A DNA stretch of 64,000 nt from SMYC01 sp965197495. GTDB taxonomy: Bacteria; Acidobacteriota; Vicinamibacteria; Marinacidobacterales; SMYC01. The DNA lies in the NCBI GenBank assembly GCA_965197495.1, contig OZ240210.1:1736001-1800000 (forward strand), given 5' to 3'. Below, in pieces: positions 35,319 to 43,917 of the stretch (position 1 is the stretch's first letter; the number at the start of each line of letters is the position of its first letter). The notes under the pieces were generated by a model, which was not told where the DNA came from, did not search any database, and saw nothing but the letters and a program-made list of their open reading frames with translations. A program made the translations under genes and the position numbers.

Positions 35319-36246
35319 CAACCTGGCAATGGTTGCCTGTCTAGGGGGAGCCCGCGAAGCGGGTAGCCCCCCTGAGTAAGGTCTAGTCAGCCGCTCAGTA
35401 GCGTAACGACTGAAAGCGAAAGCAAGAGGGAGGATAAACGAGAGCAGCGAGGTGAAGGGTGTAGCCCTGAATCTGACACATAGCCCCGAGAACCTTCTAT
35501 TTTGGGAACGTGCCGATCCCTTCCATCCGGGCGCAGGCCAAGCGGTGAGCGCGTAAAAGACGAGCGCAAAGCCGACACCCCGGGGTCCCAGACAGCATCG
35601 AGCTACTCAAAGACAGGCAAGTAACCAGGCGAGCGACGTTACCAGGGCTCTTGGGTAATCGACCGCACCATGCCCGAGTACCGTACCCAACGTAAAAGGA
35701 GGATGCGGGATGGCCGCGTCGCAAGTGATGGGGACCGGTGTGCCGCAATGGCCTAGCGATGAAGCGACTAATGACCGCTGAGCGAAGGTCCCCACGGAAG
35801 GTTGACCGCGAAAGGAGAAACATCGACGCTATGCAAGGAGTGATAAAACGGTGGGAACAAACCTGACATGGATAGGCGAAAAGGCCCGGAAGGATCGCAA
35901 GCTGGTATTTACCAGCCTGTACCACCACATCAGTGATATCGACAACCTACGGGCCTGCTACGACGACTTGCCAGCAAGAAGGCAAGTGGGGAGGATGGAG
36001 TAACCAAAAGCGAATACGGACAGCACCTCGAAGATAATCTTCGGGACCTATCGGCGCGGCTGAAACGAATGGGCTATCGCCCAGGAGCGAAGCGACGCAG
36101 TTACATACCGAAGGCAGGCAGCGAGAAGGGCAGACCGCTAGGCATCAGCAATCTAGAAGATAAGATAGTTGAAGCGGCGGTCAAACGGACGCTAGAGCCA
36201 ATCTACGAGGCTGTATTCGAAGACAGCAGCTACGGATACCGACCGG
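35319..36246 (+). mobile_element. Group II intron-like element, 5' part
   Basis: Begins with strong hairpins (GGCAACC...GGTTGCC; GGGGGAGCCCGC...GCGGGTAGCCCCC), then about 500 bases of structured non-coding sequence with many short helices, then a reverse-transcriptase frame. The usual GUGYG 5' end is not evident, so the exact boundary is uncertain. Its 3' part resumes at 38626 after an insertion; the domain V/VI end is lost. Confidence 0.6.
35851..36246 (+). pseudogene. ltrA: Group II intron reverse transcriptase, N-terminal part
   Basis: GTG 35851 starts TWIGEKARKDRKLVFTSLYH...DNLRACYDDL. After a frameshift near 35972 it continues GEDGVTKSEYGQHLEDNLRD, PKAGSEKGRPLGISNLEDKI and YEAVFEDSSYGYRPG. 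These are RT motifs 0-2a of intron-encoded LtrA-type proteins. It ends at the inserted IS. Confidence 0.8.
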
Positions 36247-36249
36247 GAC

Positions 36250-36651
36250 TATCGGTGGCGGTGGAGCTTTTGCTGCTCGAAAGAAGGTTGCCGTCGTCGA
36301 CGAACACCACCATCGTTTTTATTTCTAGGACGGAAAGTGTATTTCGCTGCCGTGGTGGTTTTGGTGAGTGTATTACGCCAGGGTCCGACACCGATGAAGG
36401 TTTCGGAGCTCGAGGAACTGGTAGGTGTGAGCGCGCAGACGATCAACCGATGGCGACGGTGGTGGCTCGAGACGGTTGCGCGGAGCCGATTCTGGGCGGG
36501 GGCGCGAGGTCACTTTCGCACTCCGGTCGACGAGAAGAGCTTGCCGCTTGCGTTGCTCCGGGCTTTTGAGGGGGAGGGGGAGCAAGTGGCGCTCGTGCGC
36601 CTCTTGTGTTTTCTCCGACCGTTGACGTTATCAACGGCACGAGATTTTTGA
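36250..36651 (+). pseudogene. ORF1 of a two-gene IS, zinc/helix-turn-helix protein, 5' truncated
   Basis: Reads RWSFCCSKEGCRRRRTPPSF, GRKVYFAAVVVLVSVLRQG and VGVSAQTINRWRRWW: a Cys-rich knuckle followed by a helix-turn-helix. This small protein usually precedes an integrase-core transposase of the type encoded next. The start is missing at the junction with the intron RT. Confidence 0.7.
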
Positions 36652-36750
36652 TGGTCGTTCAAGATCCGCAGAAGATGCGATCGACGGAGTTCGAATAAGC
36701 GGATAGGTTGGTGCGTACTGAGCCTATGGGCTCGAGAGAGCGTACGTGCC

Positions 36751-37605
36751 ATGCCGGATCACGAACAAAGTCGAAGTCGAAGTCGAAGGCGCTGGGCGCA
36801 GTTGCGCTTCTCGATCGTAGGTCCCCTTCTGTCTTGTCCACCGCACCGAGGTCTGCTTCACAAAGAGATCAAACGGCTGTCGGAAAACCTGTGGCGGCAT
36901 CCGACGAGCGGTGAGCTGATGCAGTTTTCGTTTACGACCATCGAGCGGTGGTACTACATCGCTCGCGCGGAGAGAGTCGACCCTGTGCGTGTGCTGGAGC
37001 GCAAGCCGCGACACGACCTGGGTCAGCAGCCTTCGCTGAGCGAGTCGTTGCGCCAAGCGCTGGTCGCTCAGTACCGGGAGCACACCGGTTGGAGCTATCA
37101 GCTACACCACGAAAATCTCGCAGTGCTTGTCGAACAAGACCCTTCCCTTGGTTCAATGCCTTCCTACTCGAGCGTACGTCGGTTTATGAAACGTCACGGC
37201 TTCAGAAAAAGGCGTCGAAGAAAAGGCGGCCCAGGTGTTGAGAAAGCGGAGCAAAAACTCGAGAGCCGAGAAGTGCGCAGTTTCGAGGCCGAGTACGTGA
37301 GTGGACTCTGGCACCTGGATTTCCATCACGGCTCTTTGAAGGTTCTGACCGCAAAGGGCGAGTGGGTGCATCCTCTGCTGTTCTGCGTCATCGATGACTG
37401 TTCTCGGCTCGTGTGTCATCTGCAGTGGTATCTGAGAGAGACGGCCGAGGTGTTGGTTCATGGCCTCATTCAGGCCTTTCTCAAACGGGGTCTTCCGCGT
37501 GCCTTGATGTCCGACAACGGTTCCGCAATGGTCGCCGCTGAAGTGCGTGAAGGTCTTTTGCGCCTCGGCATCGTTCACGAAACCACGCTTCCGTACTCTC
37601 CGTAC
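36751..37605 (+). pseudogene. Integrase-core (rve) transposase, 3' truncated
   Basis: Contains a helix-turn-helix N-terminus, LWHLDFHHGSLKVL (D), ALMSDNGSAM (D) and ends at LPYSPYQ, just before the catalytic Glu region (normally NGKQEAFW). The following residues derive from the adjacent recombinase element, so the protein is dead. Confidence 0.8.
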
Positions 37606-37700
37606 CAGTATGTGGCGCCGAAAAATATGTGGCCTCCAACCTTCCGGTACCCGCAAACTGCTACCGGGATCCAGTTGAAGACCACATAAGTTTTTCCGAT

Positions 37701-38625
37701 TTACAGCCCGCGGAGGAACTCCATCAAACCTGGCCGATGTCGCCAGGGCTTTGTCTCTTGGCTCCCGTCCTCCGGTGCGCAGGTGGCTAGGGCGCGCGCT
37801 TTGGTATCCAGGTCCGTCTCTGCGTAGATGTTCGTCGTGTTGAGGGAGACGTGACCCAGCCAGGAACGGATTGTGTTGATGTCGACGCCTGCACGCAAGA
37901 GATGGGTTGCTGTGGTGTGCCGGATCACATGCGGGCTGACGCGCTTTGTGCCGAGTGACGGTGCACGCGCGGCGGCTCGCAAGGCATGGCGCTCGACCAG
38001 GGTGTAGATGCCAAAGCGAGTGATGGGTTGCCCGTTGCGGTTGAGGAAGACGCGTTGCTCCGGCCCGCGCTCCGCGGCAATCCGATGCAACTGGTCCATA
38101 GTAATAGCCCACAACGGGCAGGTGCGCTGCTTGTTGCCTTTGCCGAGGAACCGGACGGACCGAGCATGCCAGTCGATGTCCGAGATTCTAAGTGCGGCCG
38201 CTTCGCTCGCACGCGCCCCCGAGTTGTAAAGAAACAGCAGCAGGGCATAGTCGCGTTGGCCTTGAGACGTGCGACGGTCTGGCGCGGCCAGGAGGGCATC
38301 CATCTCCGGTTTATCTAGGTAGATGATGCTCGGGTATGTGGTCTTCTTGAAGGGAATGAGGCGGACCTGCGCACACCATTCGACGTGTTCGGGGCTGCTT
38401 TGACCGATGAATCGAGCCAATGCATGGAGGCCGCCCAGGCGCTGGTTGCGAGTGGCAATGGAACAACGGCGATCTTGCTCGAGATGGCTCAGGAATTCAC
38501 GGACCACCGCTGGTGACAGGTCGACCACCGTCAACCGTTCTATAGGCTTCTTTTGAAGGGACGCCACGTAGGGCAGGAGAAGAATCAGCATGTCGCGATA
38601 GCTGATACGGGTGTTGATCGCCAGG
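37701..38625 (-). pseudogene. Tyrosine recombinase (XerC/D-like), N-terminus lost
   Basis: Catalytic signature complete: Arg in NSGARASEAAAL, H-x-x-R in SPHVIRHTTATHLL, and GH...Tyr in LGHVSLNTTNIYAE. The SAM-like core-binding domain starts at NTRISYRDMLILLLPYV. Residues before that come from the intron RT sequence, so the natural start is missing. It is of the kind found in recombinase-bearing transposable units. Its C-terminal side is followed at 37615-37695 by an imperfect inverted repeat (AAAAATATGTGG/CCACATAAGTTTTT) that may be its terminal site. Confidence 0.82.
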
Positions 38626-38990
38626 TGTATTCGAAGACAGCAGACCGGGGCGCAGCCAACACATGTGTTTGGACGCGCTCGGCCGGACCATCCAACAGAC
38701 ACGAGTCAACCGCATAGTGGAGGCCGACATCAAAGGGTTCTTTGATACGGTCAATCACGAATGGATGATCAAGTTTCTGAGGCACCGAATAGGAGACGAG
38801 CGCGTGATACGGCTGATCCACCGGATGCTGAAGAGTGGCATTCTGGAGGATGGGCTGTTCAGTGCGACCGAACAAGGCACACCGCAAGGCTCCATTCTGT
38901 CGCCGCTGCTGTCGAACATCTACCTGCACTACGTGTTGGACCTTTGGTTCGAACACCGTGTGCGCAAGCAGTGCCAGGGAGAACCGGAAG
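38626..38990 (+). pseudogene. Group II intron reverse transcriptase, middle part
   Basis: Continues the interrupted RT: DALGRTIQQTRVNRIVEADI, KGFFDTVNHEWMIKFL, EQGTPQGSILSPLLSNIYLH. It breaks off before the YADD catalytic box. The segment starts with an 18-bp repeat (TGTATTCGAAGACAGCAG) of the left part's end (36212-36229) and lacks 12 bp after it. Confidence 0.85.
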
Positions 38991-39002
38991 CTCCACTCGC
39001 TC

Positions 39003-39095
39003 CCTGTGCCTTCTATTTATTCATCCGCGCGCACCGAACTTGCTAAGCTGCTGATTTATGGTCTATTTCGAAAGATCCGAGTTTTGGCACAGGAC
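39003..39095. repeat. Two abutting solo IS ends
   Basis: 39003-39033 matches, inverted, the outer end of the IS at 52.2-53.3 kb (53292-53321). 39048-39098 (GATTTATGGTCTATTTCGAA...CAGGACGGG) is a solo copy of the terminal repeat of the IS at 59.4-60.8 kb. They record earlier insertions with loss of the element bodies. Confidence 0.75.
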
Positions 39096-39168
39096 GGGGA
39101 TGGACCCTGCTCTAGCTTCGCCACTATGTTTGCTCGTGAGTTTCCCCCACATGCGCGGGGATGGACCC
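39096..39168 (+). CRISPR. CRISPR relic, subtype I-E-like (one full and one partial repeat)
   Basis: The last 12 bases of a repeat (GGGGATGGACCC, 39096-39107), a 32-nt spacer (39108-39139) and a complete 29-nt repeat (39140-39168) beginning GTTTCCCCCACATGCG and ending GGGGATGGACCC. The 29/32 geometry and the CCCC...GGGGAT core with GGACCC end are those of type I-E arrays. The array is cut on the left by a solo IS end. No cas genes are in the window. Confidence 0.7.
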
Positions 39169-39393
39169 GATCGGCGGCGAAAAGTTCGTTCAGCGCTTTC
39201 TCGAGCGGATCACTCACTGCGGCTTTCGCGTTCCCACCGAGTCCATCGCCGAGTTCTACGCCATCACAGGCGCTTTGGAAAACCTCGCGGCAAAGCGGCC
39301 TTTCCGCAGATCGATGCCGAGACCCTTGCCCAGCTCAGAAAGCTCAATGGAAGAGATTTCCAGTAAAAGGGGCAGAAGCTTCATTGGAGTATC
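39169..39393 (+). other. Unassigned gene fragment
   Basis: Reads DPIGGEKFVQRFLERITHCG and STESIAEFYAITGALENLA-like sequence, then after a frame change QIDAETLAQLRKLNGRDF before a stop at 39364. Coding-like but not recognised; probably a truncated gene caught between the CRISPR relic and MITE copy 3. Confidence 0.35.
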
Positions 39394-39397
39394 CTAA

Positions 39398-39586
39398 CCC
39401 TAATCGCAAATAAACGTCACCGTGTCTGAGGTCTTTGGCCCCGTGAATAGCACCTTTTCCAGGTTCTGCATACACCGTGCAGAATCACCTATAGTGGCGG
39501 CGAGCGGGTGCCCCAGCACGAGCTTCTCGCCTGTGCCCAGTGCGGCTGTTTCGCGTTTTCGTGCTTCGAAGATTTTGCGATTAGGG
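39398..39586 (+). mobile_element. 189-bp MITE, copy 3
   Basis: Same element as copies 1 and 2 but outside any ISL3. Flanked by CTAA (39394-39397 and 39587-39590), which shows that the TAA-containing 4 bp is a target duplication and not part of the terminal repeat. Confidence 0.9.
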
Positions 39587-39712
39587 CTAAGTCAACTAAA
39601 TATCGTTCCCACGACCGCGACGACGAACCTGCGAAAACATGCCCCGACGAAAACTAGCTGGACAGAGTTGCTCGGGATCACAACGGACTCTCCTCGCGCC
39701 TATAGAGTCACG

Positions 39713-39718
39713 TATAAT
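39713..39718 (+). promoter_or_regulatory. Candidate -10 box of the SnoaL-like lipoprotein gene
   Basis: TATAAT at 39713-39718 in an AT-rich stretch 52 bp before the start codon. No convincing -35 box at the usual distance. Confidence 0.35.
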
Positions 39719-39769
39719 TCTTCCTCTTTACTGGAGTATCGTCATCTAACATTCATAGGAGGCAGCTTG

Positions 39770-40357
39770 ATGTCTGACGAAATGAAAAGCGCATTTGAGA
39801 CAAGAAGCAAAACACTTATCGGTCTGGCCATTTTCTGTAGTGTGGCTATCCTAAGCTGCGCGCAAGTTGATAAGGAAACTGTGACGGCCACACCTGAAGA
39901 AGAGGTTCCGGCAGCCGCCAACCCATTGATTGGCACTGCACAAGAGATACTCGAAGCGTTCAATGCAGACGATTGGGAAGCGTTCAAGACCCTCATGACG
40001 GATGACGCCGTCTACGAGGAGGTGGGAACATCTCAGACAATCAAGGGGGTCGATTCAATCATCGCGCAATTGAAAGGGTGGAAAGGAGCGATGCCCGACG
40101 TCAAAGGTACCGTAGACAATTTAGAACTCACGGAAAAAGGAGTCCTCCTCGAAGTGACATGGACGGGTACCAACACGGGTCCCTTAGTCGGACCGCACAC
40201 GGTTTCAAAATATGGTCCCGAAGGCTTTCCGGCTACCGGAAAGGTCCAGACTACGCGTGCAGCCTGGGTACTGGAATTCGATGGACCAAAGGTCAGTCGG
40301 AGCCGCCACTACTTCGACATGCTCTCATTCATGAAACAGCTTGGTGTGATCGAGTAG
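39770..40357 (+). CDS. Lipoprotein with SnoaL-like (NTF2-fold) domain
   Basis: 195 residues from ATG 39770, which is preceded by ATAGGAGGCAG. Longer readings upstream run through the MITE and are not real. The lipoprotein signal ends in AILSC. The mature domain (QEILEAFNADDWEAFKTLMT, DAVYEEV, LKGWKGAMPDVKGTVDNL) matches the SnoaL-like/polyketide-cyclase-like fold with its conserved F-N-A-x-D-W start. The substrate is unknown. AT-richer than neighbours and isolated between mobile elements, so perhaps transferred. Confidence 0.82.
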   Translation: MSDEMKSAFETRSKTLIGLAIFCSVAILSCAQVDKETVTATPEEEVPAAANPLIGTAQEILEAFNADDWEAFKTLMTDDAVYEEVGTSQTIKGVDSIIAQLKGWKGAMPDVKGTVDNLELTEKGVLLEVTWTGTNTGPLVGPHTVSKYGPEGFPATGKVQTTRAAWVLEFDGPKVSRSRHYFDMLSFMKQLGVIE

Positions 40358-40483
40358 CACGTTCCGGGTTCGCATCGGTCCGATAGATTTGCCGACCTGC
40401 TTGCTGCCCGTGCAACATGCTTCCCATCCTGCTCGCCGCTTCCTTTTGATCGCTCGGCAGCGTATGAGCGTCGATATTCATCA

Positions 40484-40862
40484 TGACCCTGCCCGGGTTT
40501 TGTGGACACCAACCGAGGCGCGACAATGCGCCTGGAGGCGTCCATGGGAAAGCGACGACGCAGAAAGTTCACGGGGGAGTTCAAGAAGGAAGCGGTCCGG
40601 CTGTTCAGGGAGGGCGAGCGCAGCATCGGCCAGGTCGCTAAGGAGCTGGACCTGACGGAATCAGCCCTTCGAAACTGGGTGAAACAATACAAAGTTGATC
40701 ACGGTGAAGGTCCACGCGAGGCTCTGACGACGGCGGAACGTGATGAGCTGGGTTCGCTACGACGTCGAGTGCGCACGTTGGAGCAAGAGCGAGAAATATT
40801 AAAAAAGGCGGCGGCCTTCTTCGCGAAAGAAAGCGAATGAGATTCCAGTTCATTCACGCGGA
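40484..40862 (+). mobile_element. IS3-family element, left part
   Basis: Begins with a left end TGACCCTGCCCGGGT and TTTGTGGACACC, then orfA and the start of orfB (ATG 40837 overlapping the orfA stop, as usual in IS3). orfB breaks after MRFQFIHAE; the continuation is found at 43385 beyond about 220 bp of unrelated sequence (40863-41080) and ISL3 copy 4. Confidence 0.75.
40544..40840 (+). CDS. IS3-family transposase OrfA
   Basis: 98 residues: helix-turn-helix of IS3 OrfA (KFTGEFKKEAVRLFREGERS, ESALRNWVKQY) and a leucine-zipper tail (LRRRVRTLEQEREILKKAAA). Complete, but its OrfB partner is split, so no active transposase is made here. Confidence 0.9.
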   Translation: MGKRRRRKFTGEFKKEAVRLFREGERSIGQVAKELDLTESALRNWVKQYKVDHGEGPREALTTAERDELGSLRRRVRTLEQEREILKKAAAFFAKESE

Positions 40863-41080
40863 GCGGGTGTTGTTTATCACTTTAATCCGTAATCCACCGC
40901 GATGAAATATCAAGAACGGCCACCACTCCATGAGGGTACGGGAGTGCTCGACGGCGTCAAGGGTTCGCTCGCTACGCGAGCCGCTACGCGCCCTTGACCC
41001 CGTCTGCGCCTCCCGTCTTCTGCTCGTACGTGGTTGCCGGTCGAGGTGAATCACGAATGAGAAATCTTCGCGATTCAATA
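40863..41080. other. Unassigned remnant between IS3 orfB and ISL3
   Basis: No gene recognised. It includes a short palindromic stretch (CTCGCTACGCGAG) and minus-strand coding-like VEHSRTLMEWWPFLIFH, probably from another IS. Confidence 0.4.
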
Positions 41081-41103
41081 TAAAAAACGCCTCTCCTGCC
41101 ATT

Positions 41104-42384
41104 TCAGTGGATCCTCTCGAGGGTGAGACCGCCACAGTTTAGGTAGACGAGACTGATGAGAGCTTCGGCAGAGTGGAGTCCAAAGCTGCGGTGGCTCAGC
41201 AGCCGGATTTTGTTGTTCATTCCTTCGAGTCGGCCGTTGCTGAGTCTCCACGTGACCCACGCGATGACGCCATCGAAGTGGCTGCGGGTCATCTTCGCCG
41301 CGCGTTTGACGGGCTCTATCCTCGAGCTCATAGCGCGCCGCAGCCATCCTCGGAGAAACTTCTTGGCCCATGTCTCGGTTTTGTAGGTGTAGAGGTCCAT
41401 GAAGTCGTCGCGCAGAAGCATGGCGCGGTAGAGGCGACGATTAGCTCGCACCTGCTCGCGGAGCACCCGTTTGTCTTTCGCGCTGCGGTTGTGTTTGGCC
41501 TTGAGAAGGGGAAACTTGGTGTTCTTGAGGTTGCGTCGGGCAGTCCCTTTGAGCTCGCGCACCAGCTCGCGCCGGGTCTTATCCACGGCCTCGTTCAGAT
41601 GCTTGACGATGTGGAAGCGGTCAAAGATCACCCGTGCCTGAGGAGCCTTTTTGCCGACGACAGTTATGTACGGCTCCCACATGTCCATGCTGACCGCTTC
41701 GAGCTCCGCGGCTCTTTGTGGTCCGAGCTTGCGGAAAAACCGCAGCAGCGTCTTGGCCTTGCGCTCCTTTCCCGCCCAGACGACCCGGCCGCTGAGATGG
41801 TCTATTACCACTGTTAAGTACTTGTGGCGTTTGCGGTAGCTGATCTCGTCCATCCCAATCACCCGCAATCCATCGAGCTCGCGCCGCTCATCCCGCTGCT
41901 CGGCAACCACTCGCTGGATGATCCGTCGCACCGAACGCCACGTCACTCGGAAATAGTTCGCTACGGTGCTGACGTCCGTCCTCTGTGCCAGCCACGCTAC
42001 CTCTTGTTCGAAGCTTTTGGTAAAGCGGCTTCCCTTGTCGGCCCAAGGCACCTTTTCTCTGACCACTCCACACCGCCGACATACCACTCGTCGGATCGAG
42101 TAGCGAAGATAGGTCCGGACACCGAACAGGTCCAAGTGCCGCCAGTAGCGATTGTAGCGATCTTTGTTCTTGCGGACCTTTCGTCCGCAAATCCCGCACA
42201 GAGGCTTCCTCCTCCGTGGTACTACATCCACCACCACTCTGGCTTTGTCCGCCTGGAAGTGGAAACCTCGGACCCACAGGCCTTGCAATCCGATGAGCTT
42301 GTTGACTAACGTAGTAACGCGCATCGCGGGAACGCTCTTTTCTCTTTCGGAAAAAAAGATTCTAGCGTTCTCGCCGATGCGCAT
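41104..42384 (-). CDS. ISL3-family transposase (intact)
   Basis: 426 residues, differing from the 27.6-28.8 kb copy by only a few substitutions (for example S-A-V to S-T-V before ANYFRVTW). All catalytic and zinc motifs present. A potential source of transposase for the broken copies. Confidence 0.95.
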   Translation of the reverse strand: MRIGENARIFFSEREKSVPAMRVTTLVNKLIGLQGLWVRGFHFQADKARVVVDVVPRRRKPLCGICGRKVRKNKDRYNRYWRHLDLFGVRTYLRYSIRRVVCRRCGVVREKVPWADKGSRFTKSFEQEVAWLAQRTDVSTVANYFRVTWRSVRRIIQRVVAEQRDERRELDGLRVIGMDEISYRKRHKYLTVVIDHLSGRVVWAGKERKAKTLLRFFRKLGPQRAAELEAVSMDMWEPYITVVGKKAPQARVIFDRFHIVKHLNEAVDKTRRELVRELKGTARRNLKNTKFPLLKAKHNRSAKDKRVLREQVRANRRLYRAMLLRDDFMDLYTYKTETWAKKFLRGWLRRAMSSRIEPVKRAAKMTRSHFDGVIAWVTWRLSNGRLEGMNNKIRLLSHRSFGLHSAEALISLVYLNCGGLTLERIH

Positions 42385-42585
42385 CTACACATGGCTTACC
42401 CTCTCAACCCACGGGCCTCACCAAATGCCACTGCCCCTCAGCGGGAGACGAGGCTGTGGGAAACGCCCCCACGGTTCTGGTCGTTCAGACCTTGCTCACG
42501 ACTGAGTTCTCTTCGAAGCCTGGAAGGGCGTTTTCCATAGCCTCCACTAATCGAGCCCCCCCTTCCTTATTCCATATGAATTAAT

Positions 42586-43160
42586 GTCCCACTCGGGGAT
42601 GGTTGAAATCCCTCGCCTTTAGGAGGCTTGGGGTACGATCCCCAGGTGAAAGGATATCGTAAATCATCGCACACGACGTACCAGTTAAACTATCACTTCG
42701 TATTTATCACGAAGTACCGCAAGCCGGCCTTGAGAGGGGATGTAGCGGTTCGTCTCCGGGATCTCATCAGGGAGATCTGTGCTCGGAACCAGATAGAAAT
42801 ACTGAAGGGTCATGTGCGGCCTGAGCACGTGCACCTGTTGCTGAGCGTGCCGCCGAATTTGTCGCCGAGTCGAGTGATGCAGTTGATCAAGGGTAAGACG
42901 TCGAATCGTCTGATGCGCGACTTACGGACGATGCGGAAGGAGTTCTGGGGTCGGCACCTACGGGCACGGGGTTACTTCGTGGTGACAACGGGCAACGTGA
43001 CGGATGAGGTGATAGCGAAGTATATAGAGTTGCAGGGTGCCGTGCCCCAGGACGACGATTCTTTCAAGGTCAGTGAGTAGTGAAACGAGGCAAGGACAAG
43101 CCGACTTTAGTCGGCGACGTGAACCCATCGCCTTTAGGCGATGGAGCGCACGCGCTCAGT
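42586..43160 (+). mobile_element. IS200-like element, copy C
   Basis: 575 bp, inserted in the ISL3 leader 3' of TTAAT (42581-42585), in the same ATTAAT palindrome used by copy B but on the other strand. It lacks 13 bp of the left-end hairpin found in copies A and B. Confidence 0.92.
42646..43080 (+). CDS. tnpA: IS200-type Y1 transposase TnpA (intact)
   Basis: A small HUH transposase that cuts and joins single-stranded IS ends. From GTG 42646 it reads KGYRKSSHTTYQLNYHFVFI, HUH motif PEHVHLLL and catalytic Tyr in VIAKYIELQ. 144 residues. A TTG 18 bp upstream is possible but gives a non-family extension. The only copy in the window without a nonsense codon. Confidence 0.92.
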   Translation: MKGYRKSSHTTYQLNYHFVFITKYRKPALRGDVAVRLRDLIREICARNQIEILKGHVRPEHVHLLLSVPPNLSPSRVMQLIKGKTSNRLMRDLRTMRKEFWGRHLRARGYFVVTTGNVTDEVIAKYIELQGAVPQDDDSFKVSE

Positions 43161-43384
43161 CTTTCTTGTATATATATCAGGAGGGGCCTGTGGGCGCTCG
43201 TGGGAAACGCGAAGCGTTTTCCAAGCGATTGTGGAAAACGCCGCTCCACGTTTGTACGTGCTCACAACCTTTCCTAAACGCCTCTCTCGCCCGGAGTTTC
43301 CGGCGTTTTCCACAATCGCGGCAGCGTCCATAGGCCATGCCCTCCAACACAAATCAGATCCCCCGAAACGACGGGAGAACCTAA

Positions 43385-43606
43385 AAAACAACAAGCGGGC
43401 CAACCCGGTGCGAGTGATGTGCCGAGTCCTGAGGGTATCGACCAGCGGCTACTACGCTCAGATGAAGCGCGCGCCCAGCAAGCGACAGTGTGAGGATGGG
43501 AAGCTGAAGCTGTGCATCCAAGCGATCCACGCCCATAGCCGTGGTACCTACGGCAGGGAGCGTGTACGTCGCCAGCTTGACGGAGAGAACGTCGAGGTGG
43601 GTGTCA
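43385..43606 (+). pseudogene. IS3-family transposase OrfB fragment
   Basis: Reads NKRANPVRVMCRVLRVSTSG, YYAQMKRAPS and AIHAHSRGTYGRERVRRQL, the start of OrfB upstream of the DDE core, and fits onto MRFQFIHAE at 40837. It ends near 43606 in unrelated sequence, so the catalytic part is lost. Confidence 0.85.
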
Positions 43607-43917
43607 GCGCCGGTCTCGCGGTGGTCCATTTCGGCGTTGATGGGCTGGTCCAGGGCGGCGTTAGGGAATGGCATTAAGGGGTGGTCCACGTGGGGTTGGG
43701 GGTTAGATAGAATATCTGTGAGCGTGAGCTGCTGAGGTAACTTCGCCGAAGCGTCTCGGAGGAGAGTAGGAGCTCTCCCCCGAGACTTGACCCGCTGGGA
43801 GCAAGACCTCCCGCGCGCCCACCGAACGATCGGCCAAGTCGAGGACAAAGGCAAGTACGGGATCGTCGTGCGTCTCGGCCGAGAAAGCGACGATGTCTAC
43901 TGAAGGGATGCGGCAGA
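43607..43917. other. Non-coding/remnant gap
   Basis: No complete gene. Near 43785-43902 the plus strand reads LTRWEQDLPRAHRTIGQVED and KGKYGIVVRLGRESDDVY up to a stop, an unrecognised C-terminal fragment. The rest is low-similarity GT-rich sequence. Confidence 0.4.

Larger units (their letters stand above)
41089..43381 (-). mobile_element. ISL3-family insertion sequence, copy 4
   Basis: 2293 bp including a 575-bp IS200-like insertion. Flanked by TAAAAAAC (41081-41088 and 43382-43389). Intact transposase. Inserted in IS3 sequence. Confidence 0.93.

Noticed and set aside
39422..39769. N-terminal extension of the SnoaL-like lipoprotein
   Set aside because: The extension is MITE sequence; the RBS and lipoprotein signal fix the start at 39770.
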